From positions 6,644,501-6,708,500 of the forward strand of contig NC_087168.1 of assembly GCF_035594125.1 (NCBI RefSeq): a stretch of DNA of 64,000 nucleotides, written 5' to 3'. The position numbers and the translations under genes were made by a program. Numbering within the stretch: position 1 is the first letter of the stretch; each line of letters starts with the position of its first letter. Shown piece after piece: positions 27,001 to 40,059 of the stretch. The DNA is from Scylla paramamosain. Lineage: Eukaryota > Arthropoda > Malacostraca > Decapoda > Portunidae. The notes beneath the pieces are model-generated. The model was not told the DNA's origin. It did not search any database and saw nothing but the letters and a program-made list of their open reading frames with translations.

Positions 27001-27807
27001 GTTTTAGCGTGTTTCTACGTAAAACACTAAAAAGACAAGTGTTAAGTGATTTTGTTTTGGATTCCCATATACTCGTAGAGTGACTTATTTATTGTTTTAG
27101 TGCCTAACATGCTGAAAAACACTCAAAAGACAAGTTTCTGGTAAAGTCGTTTAATTTCCCTATAGAGGTGGCTTTGCATGCAATTTAGGTTTTGGTACAT
27201 AACTGTCCGAAAAAAGCTAAAATTAACTTTTTTAATAATGTTCTTTTTTCCACATAATTTCCCTGAATTTTGCCAGTATTTTGGCATCTCGGTACCTATG
27301 AAGAAGAATAAAAAAAATAAAAAAAAAATACTTTTTTTTTTTGTTTCTCTATAAAGAGTGCTATTTGTAGGTTTTAGCTTTTTGGTGCTTAAGGAATTTA
27401 ATAACAATCATAATACACGTTTCTCGTAATGTTCTTTCGTTTCCCAAACATAGGGTTCTTTGCATGTATTTAAGCGTTTTTATATTTATATGATCAAAAA
27501 CACTCAAAATACATGTTTTTGGTAATGTTATTCTGTTTCTTCATAAAGGGTGTTTTGCATGCGTTTTAGCGTTTTGGTATGTTAGGAGCTCAAAAACAAT
27601 TAAAGGCAAGTTCTTGGTAAAAGTTGGTTTTATTCCCATGTAATGTGATTGCCCTGCTTTTTAGTGTTTTATTTCCTATTACCCTCAAAAACACTCAAAA
27701 GACACTTTTCTGGAAATGTCTTATTTTTTTTCTTTCCACAAAAAGTTAGTTTCATATGCAATTTGGGGTTTTGGTAACCAAGAATGTAAAAAACACTCAA
27801 AATACAC
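24051..27807 (-). repeat. 11-monomer higher-order repeat (~1.1 kb), reverse
   Basis: A new, more homogeneous organisation starts here. The anchor GAGTGTTATTTGTGGG (or a one- to two-base variant) is at 24060, 25161, 26286 and 27356, steps of 1101, 1125 and 1070 bp. Within each unit, eleven monomer variants follow in fixed order. Signatures include TTCTTTGCATGTATTTAAGC, GGCAAGTTCTTGGTAAAAG, TGATTGCCCTGCTTTTTAGT, TTTCAGCATTTTGGTATCTA, GTTGGTTTGCATCCGTTTTA, TTATTTATCGTTTTGGTGCC, GGGTTTGGTACATAACAGTC and TTTTGGCATCTCGGTACC. The last monomer carries a variable A-run/T-run pair. Confidence 0.93.
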
Positions 27808-29004
27808 GCATTTCGTTTCGTTTGTTCATATAGGTTGCTTTACATGCATGTTGGCGTTTTGGTAATTATCAATGTAAAAAAATACACGTTTTTGGTAAGG
27901 TTGTTCTTTTTCTTCAGAGGACTATTGAAGCTTTTTACTGATTTGGTGCTTAAGAAAGTAATAAAAAAAATAACATAACAAACGTTTCTCGTAATGTCCT
28001 TTAATTTCCATATGCAGGGTGTTTTGTTTGATGATAGGCGATTTTGTACATAATACGCTCAAAGACACTCAAAATACACGTTTTTGGTAAATGTATTCTG
28101 TTTCTCTGTATTTTCATGCGTTTTTAATGTCGTTTCATATATCTGTTTCTCCATATAGGGTGTTATTCATGCGTTTTACCCTTTTGATACTAAGGTCAAA
28201 AACACTCATAATACACGTTTCTCGTAATGACTTCATTCTTCCCATATAGGGTATTTTCGATTCATTTAGGCGTTTTTTACGTAACAATCTTACAAAACAC
28301 CCAAAATATTTGTTTTTGGTAATGTTATTCTGTTTCTCCATAAAGGATGTTTTCTACGTTTTTTTTTTTTATCGTTTTGGTACGTAGAACACTCAAAAGA
28401 AACGTTTTCTTAATGTTGTTTTGTATTCCCATATCAGGTGATTTGTATGCTTTTTAGCATTTTTGTGCCTAACACGCTGAAGAACACATTTTAGATACAA
28501 TTCTAAAATCTCGTTTCCTTTCCCCAAATAGGGGGCTTTACATGCATTATGGCGTTTTGATTCATAACAATGTGAAAAAACTGAAAATTTACGTTTTTGG
28601 TAATGTTATTTCATATAGAGTGTTATTCATGCATTTTAGCGACTTCGTACCTAATAAGTTAAAAAAAAAAAACACCAGTAGTACACATTTTAGTAACGTC
28701 TTTTCATTTTCCCATTTAAGATATTATATATGCATTTTGGCGTTTTTCTACTTAACTAACTCAGAAACACTGGAAATATTTGTTTTTGATATTATTTCTC
28801 CATGTTTTTTTTTTTTTTCATGCGATTTAGCGTTTCGGTACGTAAGAAAGTCAAAAATAATGAAAACACACGTTTATGGTAAAGTTGTTTTGTTTTCCTT
28901 TATAGGGTGCTTTCCATGCTTTTTAGCGTTTTGGTGCCTAGCACGCCAATAAACATTCAAAAAGCACTTTTCTGGAAATCGCGTTTCCTTTCCTCATATA
29001 GGGT
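27808..29004 (-). repeat. monomeric satellite, reverse; part of inverted duplicate with 50.4-51.7 kb
   Basis: The 11-mer order stops at about 27808 and different monomer variants follow, for example GATGATAGGCGATTTTGTAC near 28030 and AGCGACTTCGTACC near 28640. The stretch continuing to 29190 is the reverse complement of 50400-51706, including the orientation switch near 29000. No gene is seen. Confidence 0.85.
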
Positions 29005-29470
29005 ACAAAAACATTTATTAGTAGTGTTTTCGAAAACGCCAAAGTGCATGCAAAGTAAGCTATACGGGAGAAACAAACAAAAACGTGTCTTTTGAATGTT
29101 TTCAGCTGTTTACGTACCAAAACACTAAAATGCATGGAAAAGAAACTTCATGGAGAAACAAAATATTATTGCCTAAAACGTGTATTTTGAATGTTTTTAA
29201 GCTTATTACGTACCAATACGCAAAAATTAATCCATTTCATTTTATTTCGGTGCTTTTCAACGTTAGCACCAAAACTCATGGAAGACACTCTATATAAAAA
29301 TCAAAACAACATTATCAAAATGGTGTCTTTTTAGTGTTTTTGAGCTTCTTACGTTCCAAAATGCTAAAACGATAAATAGCCTTTATCGGGAGACATTACC
29401 GAAAACGTATGATTTAAGCGTTTTCCAGCTTTTTAGAAACCAAAACGCCTAAATATATGTACTAATGACG
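29005..29470 (+). repeat. satellite, forward block
   Basis: About five forward monomers. From about 29174 onward the sequence, including the forward-to-reverse switch near 29470, is a direct copy of 48522-49290. Shared variants include TACCAATACGCAAAAATT and ATCGGGAGACATTACC. Confidence 0.85.
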
Positions 29471-29895
29471 TGTTTCAGTATTTTATTACCTAAGAAGCTC
29501 AAAAACACTTATAATATACGTTTTTGGTAATGTTTTTCTGTTTTTCATAATATATGGTATTCTGTATAGATTGTCGTACCTAACATGAGAAAAACACCCA
29601 TTTTTTTAGTTAATGCTTTTTTCTCCATATAGAGTGATATTCACGTGTTTTACTGTTTTCGTACATATGAAGTTAAAAAACACTCATAATAATATTTTTT
29701 TTCTTAATAACTTTTAGTTTGTCAATGTCCGTTAATTTGTGTGCATTTTGGCGCTTTCGTACCCAACAAGCTCAAAAAGACTCAAAACACACATTTTTGG
29801 TAATGTTCTATTTCACCAAAAAGGATGTTTTGCACGCTTTTTAGAAATTTGGTACGTAAGAAGCTCAAAAACATTCAAAAGACACGTTTTCGATG

Positions 29896-29935
<40 letters not shown>

Positions 29936-32900
29936 AAAATTTTAAATATAAAAAGCTGGAAAACACTCAAAGCACACGTTTTTGGTAATGTTTTTCTGTT
30001 TCTCAATAAAGGGCGTTTTAGCGTTTTAGCGTTTTGGTATGTGAGGAGCTTTAAAACACTTAAAGGCAAGTTCTCGGTAAAAGTTGGTTTTATTCCCATG
30101 TAATGTGATTGCCCAGCTTTTTAGTGCTTTATTACCTATCACGATCAAAAACACTCAAAAGACACTTTTCTGGTAATGTCATTTTTTTCCCACATAAAGC
30201 TAGTTTCGCATGCAATTTGGGGTTTTGGTAACTAAGAATATGAAAAGCACCCAAAATACAGGCATTTGGTAAGGTTGTTCTGTTTCTCAATCAGCAGTGT
30301 TATTCATGAGTTTCAGCATTTTGGTATCTAAGAAACTTCTCCATATACACGAGTTTTTGCGTGTTTTGCCTTGTGGTTCTTGTGAAACTATAAAACACTC
30401 ATTATACACGTTTCTCGTAATGTCCTTTTGTTTCCATCCATTTTCGCGTTTTTTGTAGGTAACAAGCTCAAAAACACTCAAAATATACCTTTTTTGTAAT
30501 ATTATTCTATTTCTTCATATTGGTTGGTTTGCATCAGTTTTAGCGTTTTTCTACGTAAAACACTGAAAAAAAAACATATTTTCAGTAATTTTGTTTTGGA
30601 TTTCCATATAAAGATACTTCCATATTATTTATCGTTTAGGTGCCTAACATGCTGAAAAACACTCAAAAGACAGGTTTCTCGTAAAGTCGTTTAATTTCCC
30701 CATATAGGTGGATTTGAATGCACTTGAGGGTTTGCTACATAACAGTCCGGAAAAAAGCTAAAATTAACTTTTTTTCATGAGGTTATTTTTTCACATAATT
30801 TCCCTGAATTTTGCCAGAATTTTGGCACCTTCGTACCTATCAAAATTAATAAAAAAAAATCATATTTTTTTATTTATTTATTTTTTCCTCTATAAAGAGT
30901 GTTATTTTTGGATTTTAACTTTTTGGTACTTAAGGAACTTAACACTCATAATACACGTTTCTCGTAATGTCCTTTCCTTTCCTAAACATAGGGTTATTTG
31001 CATGTATTTAAGCGTTTTTATAAGTAACATGATCAAAAACACTCAAAATACATATTTTTGTAATGTTATTCTATTTCTTCATATTGGTTGGTTTGCATCC
31101 GTTTTAGCGTTTTTCAACGTAAAACACTGAAAAGACACGTTTTCAGTAATTTTGTTTTGTATTCCCATATTGATTGATTTCCATATTATTTATCGTTTTG
31201 TTGCTTAAAATGCTGAAAAACACTCAAAAGACAGGTTTCTGGTAAAGTCGTTTAATTTTCACATGTAGGTGGCTTTGCATGCACTTTAGGGTTTGGTACA
31301 TAACAGTCCGAAAAAAAAAAAGCTAAAATTAACTTTATGTATAATGTTCTTTTATCACATAATTGCCCTGAATTTTGCCTGAATTTTGGCATCTCGGTAC
31401 TTATGAAGATGAATAAAAAAAAAATTCCTATATTTTTTATTAATTAATTAATTTATTTTTTCTAAATAAAGAGTGTTATTTGTGGGTTTTAGCTTTATGG
31501 TACTTAGGGAACTTAAAAACACTCATAATACACGTTTCTCGTAATGTCCTTTCCTTTCCCAAACATAAGGTTCTTTGCAGGTATTTAAGCGTTTTTATAG
31601 ATAACATGATCAAAAACACTCAAAATATATGTTTTTGTAATGTTATTCTGTTTCTCCATAAAGGGTGTTTTGCATGCGTTTTAGTGTTTTGATATGTAAG
31701 GAGATCAAAAACACTTAAAGTCAAGTTCTTGGTAAAAGTTGGTTTTATTCCCATGTAATGTGATTGCCCTTCTTTTTAGTGCTTTATAGCCTTACACGCT
31801 CAAAAACACTCAAAAGACACTTTTTTGGTAATGTCATTTTTTTTCCCAAATAAAGTTAGTTTCGCATACAATTTTGGGTTTTGGTAACTAAGAATGTGAA
31901 AAACACTCAAAATACACGCATATAGTAAGGTTGTTCTGTTTCTCAACTAAGAGTGGTATTCATGAGTTTCTCGTAAAATCCTTTTATTGCCCAATATAGA
32001 GTGTTTAGCATCCATTTTCGTGTTTTTCGTAGGTAACAAGCTGAAAAACACTCAAAATATACCTTTTTGGTAATGTTTTTCTATTTTCTGATATTGTTTG
32101 GTTTGCATCCGTTTTAGCGTTTTTCTACGTAAAACACTGAAAAGACACGTTTTCAGCAATTTTCTTTTACATTCCCATATAGAGAGACTTCCATATTATT
32201 TATCGTTTTGGTGCCTAACATGATAAAAAACACTCAAAAGACAGTTTTCTTGGAAAGTCGTTTAATTTCCTCATATAGATGGCTTTGCATGCACTTTAGG
32301 GTTTGGTACATAAAAGTCCGAAAAAAAAACTAAAATTAACTTTTTTCGATAATGTTCTTTTTTCCACATAATTTCACTGAATTTTAACAGAATTTTGGCA
32401 TCTCGGTACCTATGAAGATAAAAAAAAAAATGGTATTTTTTTCTTTATTTTACTTTTTTTTTTTTTGTTTCTTTATAAAGAGTGTTATTTGTGGGTTATA
32501 GCTTTTTGGTACTTAAGGAACTTAAAAACACTCATAATACACGTTTCTCGTAATGTCCTTTCGTTTCCCAAACATAGGGTTCTTTGCATGTATTTAAGCG
32601 TTTTTATAGGTAACACTCAAACACTCAAAATACATGTTATTTGTAATGTTTTTCTGTTTCTCCATAAAGGATGTTTTACATGCGTTTTAGCGGTTTGGTA
32701 TGTAAGGAGCTCAAAAACACTTGAAGGCAAGTTCTTGGTAAAAGTTGGTTTTATTCACATGTAATGTGATTGCCCTTCTTTTTAGTGCTTTATTGCCTAA
32801 CACGCTCAAAAACACTCAAAAGACACTTTTATGGTAATGTCATTTTTTTCCCCATATAAAGCTATTTACGCATGAAATTTGGGGTTTTGGTAACCAAGAA

Positions 32901-33133
32901 TGTGAAAAACACTCAAAATACGCGCATTTGGTAAGGTTGTTCTGTTTCTCAATTAAGAGTGTTATTCAAGAGTTTTAGCGTTTTGGTATCTAAGAATCTC
33001 AAAAACTCTCATAATGCACGTTTCTCGTAATGTCCCATTTTTTCCTCATTTGGGGTGCTTTGCATGCATTTTGCCATTTTTTTTTTTTTCACGTAATAGC
33101 TGAAAAAACACTGAAAATACACGCTTTTGGTAA
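29471..33133 (-). repeat. satellite, reverse; monomeric then 11-mer HOR
   Basis: 29471-30030 is non-HOR and matches other non-HOR segments: 48863-49290, and for 29925-30030 also 8590-8690. From about 30030 the 11-mer HOR resumes. Anchors are at 30897, 31471 and 32480; the 574 bp step shows one unit with about half its monomers deleted. The block is interrupted by a LINE at 33134 but its monomer phase continues on the far side. Confidence 0.9.
29897..29931. repeat. (TA)n microsatellite, ~35 bp
   Basis: A TA run following GTTTTCGATG. The direct duplicate near 49283 has only a short TATATA at the same point, so this run expanded after the duplication. Confidence 0.92.
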
Positions 33134-35155
33134 TAAGAACATAAGAAATAAGTAAATCTGCAAGAAGGCATCAGGCCTACACGTGGCAGTACTTGTATCA
33201 AATATGCCTACCTATTTCCACCTATCATCCCCATCCATAAATTTGTAATTTTTTCTTACAGTTCTCAAATGCCTCAGCACTAACAACTTGATTAATACGT
33301 CCGTCCCAATCATGTACTACTCTGTTTGAGAACCAATTCCTTCCTGTCTCCTTTTTGAACATCAAGTTTTCAGGCTTGAACCCGTTTTTCTTGTTCTATC
33401 ATGGTTACAGATTCTAAGAATTTTCCTTATGTTCCCCTTGTTATAACCCATGTACCACTTAAAGACTTCTATCAGCTCCAACTCTTAACCTACGTCTCTC
33501 TAAAGAATGTAAATTTAACAGCTTGAATCTCGCTTCGTAAAGAATACTCCTCATCCCCTGTATCCTTTTAGTCATTCTCCTTTGTACTGATTATAATAGA
33601 CCTTTATCCTTCCTGTGATGTGGTGACCAGAATTGGACAGCTTAGTCTAGATGAAGTCTGACTAGCGCCAAATGTAACTTTAATATTACTTCGCGTGTTC
33701 TACTTTTAGCATTCCTGAAAATGAATCATAATACACTATTTGCTTTGTTTCTGGCCTCTTTGCATTACTTTCTAATTTAAATATAAATTTAAATCTAACT
33801 TTAAATCTCAAATCTTTTTCTTACCCTGAACCTACCAGAACTTAGTTGTTCATTGTGTAACTACTGTGTGGGTTTCTTCTACTTACGCTAAGTGCTTTGC
33901 ATTTGTTGATATTAAACTGCATTTGCCATCTCTCTGTCCATTCCTTCATCCTATCCAAATCTGCAAGGCGATAGTATGCGATTCTGACCTAATTAATCTA
34001 CATATTCTCGTGTCATACGCAAATTTACTAACAACACTACTAATTCAACTATCGAAGTCATTGACATATAATACAAACAACATCAGCCCTAATACTAATA
34101 ATCCCTTTGTCACCCCAATAATTACTTGACCCCACTCGGATTTAGAGTCGTTTATACACTGTCGCCTGCCGCTTAGCCATGACCTTATCCAATCTAAACA
34201 CCTCATCTCTCTCGTGCGCCCTAACCTTTCTCAGTAGCCTCTGATGTTAAACGCTTTACTAAAGTCCTGATATAGGATGCTATAACTATCACCATTATCT
34301 TCCGCCTGGTAAACCTTACTGTATAAACTTACCAAGTTTGTCAGGTAAGACTCCCCCTTCGTGAAGCCATGCTGTAACTGATTTATCAAGTTATGTTTGT
34401 CTAAATGCTTTTAAATGTTCTTCGCTATTATTGACTCCATTATTTTACATTCAACAGAAGTTAAGCTGACAGGTCTATAATTAGACGTTATTTTTTTTTT
34501 CTCCTTTCTTAAAGGTAGGTACTATATTTGCCTGCCTCCACATTACCGATACCTCACATGACTAAAGTGATTTCCTAAGGACAGAAACTAACAATTTACT
34601 TATAACCTTTTTCCATTCCTTAAATACTCTGGAATATATTTTATCTGGTCCTGGTGACTTGAACTTTTCAGCTTATCTATCTCCTATTCCACTATCTCTT
34701 TAGTTATGGTAATATCTGTCAGCTTCTCATTTTCTTCTACTCTAAATATCTTGTCACTATTCGGCAAATCCTGCATGTTTTCCTGGGCAAAGACAATTAA
34801 AAAATACTCGCTCACAATTTTACTAATCTCCTCCCAACAACTAAGCAGGTCCCATTCTGCTGTCTTTAAGGAACTATTGTTTCTATATTCTTCGTCTTAT
34901 ATGCCTGATAAAATCCCTTGGGGTCCATCTTCGCTTGGCTGGCTACCTTTAATTCATAACTATTTTTAGCTTTCCTTGTTAAACTCCTGACTTTTCTAAT
35001 TCATTATATTATGGCCTTAAAACCACTTCCCCTGTCTTTAATCTCATATATACTTCTCTTAACCTCAGTCATCCATTTAGGATCATTCTTCTGCGATCTT
35101 ATTCTTCTGTAAGGGATATTCCCTAACTGTCCTGAATGTAATTTATCAACGAAAT
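33134..35155 (-). mobile_element. degenerate CR1/L2-like non-LTR retrotransposon (LINE), minus strand
   Basis: A ~2.0 kb non-satellite island. Read on the minus strand, it runs from a 5'-truncated linker between endonuclease and reverse transcriptase, through the reverse transcriptase, to a short 3' UTR. It ends in a TTCTTATGTTCTTATT-like direct repeat at about 33134-33150, a kind of 3' end typical of CR1/L2-type LINEs. Reverse satellite monomers on both sides resume in phase (CGCTTTTGGTAA on the left, CTTCTCCATAAAGGG on the right), so it inserted into pre-existing array. No clear target-site duplication. Confidence 0.85.
33229..35150 (-). pseudogene. reverse transcriptase remnant, CR1/L2-like
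   Basis: Minus-strand landmarks appear in the expected reverse transcriptase order: KSSSPGPDKI-like (near 34640-34665), VPTFKKG (34502-34522), QHGFTKG (34353-34372), YQDFSKAFN (34245-34270), WLSGRRQ (34160-34179), KGLLVLGLMLFVLYVND (34050-34100), KFAYDT (34009-34027), LIEVFKWYMGYNKGN (33440-33475), and a terminal KFMDG (about 33229-33243). These match the order of fingers, palm, thumb and C-terminus in CR1/L2-type LINEs. The copy is dead. Many in-frame stops and frame changes are seen, and the catalytic FADD box reads FAYD, losing one metal-binding aspartate. The endonuclease is missing. From memory, decapod genomes contain close relatives; the clade assignment is moderate. Confidence 0.85.
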
Positions 35156-36408
35156 ATTTATTTCGCTTCTCCATAAAGGGTGTTTTGCTTGTGTTTTAGC
35201 GTTTCTGTACATAAGAACCTTTAAAACACGTTTTTAGTAATGTTATTTTGTATTCCTTTATGGAGCGCTTTCCATGCTTTTCAGCGTTTTGGTGTCTAAC
35301 ACGTTGAAAAACACTCAAAAGACACGTTGATGATAATGTCGTTTCGTTTCCCGATAAAGGAGGCTTCTAATGCATTTTGTCTTTTGGTACTTAACAATAT
35401 GAAAAAAAAGTTTAAGTAAAAGTTTTCGGTAGAGTTATTTTTCCATATAAAGTTCTAATCATGTTATTGAGTCTGGGTACCTAAAAAGCTCAAAATCTCT
35501 CATAATACACTTTTCTCGTAATGTCCTTTCTTTTCTCCATGTAGGATGCTTTGCGTGTAATTTAGCACTTTTATACTTAACAAGCATAAAACAATCAAAA
35601 TACAAGTTTTTGGTAATGTTAATTTGTTTCTCCGTTAAGGTTGTTTTGCATGCTTTTCAGCGATTTCGGATGTAAGAAGGTGAAAAACACTCTAAAGATA
35701 CTTTCTAGGTAATGTTATTTTATATTGCCAAATAGGGTGCTTTTAATGCTTTTTAGCATTTTGATTCCTAACACTCAAGTAAACACTCAAAAGACACGTT
35801 TCCTGTAATATCGTTTTGCTTCTTCATATAGGGATCTGCATGCATTATGATGTTTTGCTACATAATGTGAAAAACGTTCAAAATAAAGATTTTAGGTAAT
35901 GTTGTTCTTTTTCTCTATATAGGGTGCTTTTCATCCTTTTTTAGCGTTTTGGTACTTAGGAAGCTTACTTAAGAAGCTAAGAAACACAAATAAAACTTGT
36001 TTCTCCAAATGTCTTTCCATTTCTCCATATAGGATGCTTCGTATGTATTTTGACGTTTTGGTACATAAAAAGGAAAAAAAAAAACACTCAAAAACACGTT
36101 TTTGGTGATGTTCTGTTTCTCTATTAAGAGATAATTATAGAATACATTTAATTTTTAATTCAGGCAGTTTAGTGTTTGGTACCTAAGAGACTCAAAACTC
36201 TGATAATGCACGTTTCTCGTAATGTCCTATCGTTTCCTCATACAGGGTGCTTTACATGCATTTTTAAGATGATGTACGTAACAGACTCAAAAAGACTCAA
36301 AATACACGTTTTTGGTAAGGTTTTTTTCTATTTGATAAGATTATTCGTGTTTGTTGCACGTGTTTTAGCGTTTTGGAACGTAAAAAGTTTAAAACACTTA
36401 AAAGAAAT
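35156..36408 (-). repeat. monomeric satellite, reverse
   Basis: About thirteen reverse monomers without the 11-mer HOR order, with variants such as TTTAAGATGATGTACGTAAC near 36265 and GGTACTTAGGAAGC near 35953. This is the left flank of the large palindrome. No gene is seen. Confidence 0.9.
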
Positions 36409-39400
36409 GCTTATTATTTTGCATTTCTGTATAAGGTGCTTTCCATGCTATTTAGCGTTTTCGTGCCTAACATGCTGAAAAACACATAAAAACACATTTC
36501 TTACATTGTTGTTTAATTTAAGCTCAAAATTAATTTAAGCTCAAAAAAAAAAAAAACGCAAAATACACGTTTTTGGTTAATGTATTATGTTTCTCTATAT
36601 ATGGTATTTTCATACGTTTTTAAAGTCGTTTCATATATCTATACATGGATCTTTGCATGAATTTTGGCTTTTTGGTAACTAACAATATCATAACACTCAA
36701 AATGCACGTTATTTTTTTTTTTTTGGAGTATTGTTCTGTTTCTCCATATAGAGTGTTTTTCATGCGTTTTACCCTTTTGATACTAAGAAAATCAAAAACA
36801 CTCATAATACACGTTTCTCGTAATGTCTTAATTTTTTCCATATAGGGTATTTCCGATTCATTTACGCGTTTTTTTACGTAACATTCTTACAAAAGACTCA
36901 AAATACTTGTTTTGTATGCGTTTTAGCGTTTTCGTATGTAAGGAGCTTAAAAACACTTAAAGGCAAGTTATTGGTAAAAGATGGTTTTATTCCCATGTAA
37001 TGTGATTGCCCTGCTTTTTAGTGCTTTATTGCCTAACACGCTCAAAAAAACTCAAAAGACACTTTTCTGGTAATATTTTTTTTACACATAAAGCTAGTTT
37101 CGCATGCAATTTGGGGTTTTGGTAAGTAAGAATGTTAAAAAGATTCAAAATACACCCATTTGGTAAAGTTGTTCTATTTCTCAATTAAGAGTGTTATTCA
37201 TGAATTTCAGCATTTTGGTATCTAAGAAACATCTCCATATACACGAGTTTTTGTGTTTTTTGCCTTGTGGTTCTTGTGAAACTATAAAACACTCATTATA
37301 CACGTTTCTCGTACTGTCCTTTTCTTTCCCAATATAGAGTGCTTTGCAACTATTTTCGCGTTTTCTGTAGGTAACAAGCTCAAAAACACTCAAAATATAA
37401 CTTTTTAGTAATATTATTCTATTTCTTCATATTGGTTGGTTTGCATCCGTTTTAATGTTTTTCTAAGTAAAACACTAAAAAGACACGTTTTCAGTAATTT
37501 TGTTTTGGATTCCCATATAGAGTTACTTCCATATTATTTATCGTTTTGGTGCCTAACTTGCTGAAAAACATTCAAAAGACAGGTATCTGGTAAAGTCGTT
37601 TAATTTCCTCATATAGGTGGCTTTTCATACACTTTAGGGTTTGGTACATAACAGTCCGAAAAAAAAAAACCTAAAATTAACTTTTTTTTATAATATTATT
37701 TTTTCACATAATTTCCCTGAATTTTGCCAGAATTTTGGCATCTCGGTACCAATGAAGATAAATAACAAAAAAAAAAAAAAAAAAATCCTAGTTTATATTT
37801 ATTTATTTATTTTCTCTATAAAGAGTATTATTTGTGGGTTTTAACTCTTTTCGTACTTATGGAACTTAAAAACACTCATAATACACGTTTCTCGTAATGT
37901 CCTTTCGTTTCCCAAACATAGATTTCTTTGCATGTATTTAAGCGTTTATATACGTAACAGATCAAAAACACCGAAAATTAATGTTTTTCGTAATGTTATT
38001 TTGTTTCTTAATAAAGGGTGTTTTGCATGCATTTTAGCGTTTTGGTATGTAAGGAGCTGAAAAACACTTAAAGACAAGTTCTTGGTAAATGTTGGTTTTA
38101 TTCCCTTGTAATGTCATTGCCCTGCTTTTTTGTGCTTTATTGCCTAACACGCTCAAAACACTCAAAAGACACTATTTTTCTGGTAATGTCATTTATTTCC
38201 TACATAAAGCTAGTTTCGCATGTAATTTCGGGTTTTGGTAACTAAGAATGTGAAAAACACTCAAAAATACACGCATTTGGTAATGTTGTTCTGTTTCTCA
38301 ATTAAGAGTGTTATTCATGAATTTCAGCATTTTGGTATCTAAGAAACATCTCCATATACACGAGTTTTTGCTTGTTTTTTCATTGTGGTTCTTGTGAAAC
38401 TATAAAACACATTATAAACGTTTCTCGTAATGTCCTTTTGTTTCCCAATATAGAGAGATTTGCATCCATTTTCGCTCAAAAACAAAAAAAATACATTTTT
38501 AGGTAATATTATTCTATTTCATGATATTGGTTGATTTGCATTTGTTTTAGTGTTTTTCTACGTAAAACACTGAAAAGACACGTTTTCAGTAATTTTGTTT
38601 TGGATTTCCATACAGAATGACTTCCATATTATTTATTGCTTTGGTGCCTAACATACTGAAAAACAGGCAAAAGACAGGTTTCAGGTAAAGTCGTTTAATT
38701 TCTTCATATAGGTGGCTGTACATGCAGTTTAGGGTTTGGTACATAACAGTCTGAAAAAAAGCTAAAATTAACTTTTTTGATATTTTTTTTCACATAATTT
38801 CCCTGAATTTTGCCAGAATTTTGGCATCTCGGTACCTATGAAGATCAACAACAAAAAAAAATGCTATTTTTTCATTTATTTATTTATTTTTGGTACTTAA
38901 GGAACGTATAAACACTCATAATACTCGTTTCTCGTAATGTCCTTTTCTTTCCTAAAGATAAGGTTCTTTGCATGTATTTAAGCGTTTTTATAGGTAACAT
39001 GATCAAAAACACTCAAAATATACCTTTTTCGTAAAGTTATTCTATTTCTTAATTTTGGTTGGTTTCCATCCGTTGTAGCGTTTTTCTACGTAAAACACAG
39101 AAAAGACACGTTTTCAGGAATTTTGTTTTGGATTCCCATATAGAGTGACTTCCATGTTATTTATCGTTTTGGTGCCTAACATGCTGAAAAAAACATTCAA
39201 AAGACAGGTTTCTTGTAAAGTCGTTTAATTTCCCCATATATATTGCATACACTTTAGGGTTTGGTACATAACAGTCCGAAAAAAAGCTAAAATTAACCTT
39301 TTTCATAATATTCTTTTTTCACGTAATTTTCCTGAATTTTGCCAGAATTTTGGAATCTCGGTACCTATGAAGATCAATAAAAAAATGCTATTTTTTATTT

Positions 39401-40059
39401 ATTTATTTATTTTTTCTCTATAAAGAGTGTTATTTGTGGGTTTTAGCTTTTTGGTACTTAAGGAACTTCTAAACACTCATAATACACATTCCTCGTAATG
39501 TCCTTTCATTCCCTAACATAGGGTCCTTTGCATGTATTTAGGCGTTTTTATTGGTAACAAGCCCAAAAACACTCAAAATGCATATTTTTGAGAATGTTAT
39601 TCTGTTTTTCCATAAAGGGTGTGTTTGCAAAGGCAAGTTCTTGGTAAAAATTGGTTATATTCCCATGTAATGTGATTGCCCTGCTTTTTAGTGCTTTATT
39701 GCCTAACACGCTGAAAATCACAAAAAAAGACACTTTTCTAGTAATTATTTTTTTTTCCACAGTTTCGCATGTAATTTGGGTTTGGACCACTAAGAATGTG
39801 AAAAAACACTCAAAATACACTCATTTCCTAAGATTGTTCTGTTTCTCAATTAAGAGTATTATTCATGAGTTTCAGCATTTTGGTATCTAAGAAACTTCTC
39901 CATATATACGAGTTTTTGCGTTTTTTGCCTAATGGTTCTTGAAAACTATTAAAACATTCATTATACAATTTTCTTGTAATATCCTTTTTTTTTCCCAATA
40001 CAGACTGCTTTACATTCATTTTTGCGTTTTTTGTAGGTAACAAGCTCAAAAACACTCAA
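36409..40059 (-). repeat. left arm of ~9 kb palindrome (reverse satellite, mostly 11-mer HOR)
   Basis: Reverse monomers whose reverse complement reappears at 41134-45416 with shared private variants. These include ATGCTTATTATTTTGCATTT at the outer edge; TTTCATATATCTATACATGG near 36628 (one base different in the other arm); a C-containing CACCGAAAATTAATG near 37970; the deletion joining GGTGTGTTTGCAAAGGCAAG at 39618; and TTTGGACCACTAAGAATG at 39781. A ~655 bp segment present in the other arm is missing at about 36512-36550. HOR anchors are at 37823 and 39425. Confidence 0.9.
36513..36546 (-). repeat. 17-bp tandem duplication at a deletion scar
   Basis: TTAATTTAAGCTCAAAA occurs twice back to back (36513-36529, 36530-36546), followed by an A run. 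It lies exactly where the left palindrome arm lacks about 655 bp found in the right arm (about 44655-45310), so it looks like filler sequence at an end-joining or template-switch junction. Confidence 0.8.

Noticed and set aside
33866..34969. Plus-strand open frames of 87 codons within the second LINE
   Set aside because: They lie antisense to the recognisable reverse transcriptase remnant; the minus-strand landmarks explain the sequence.
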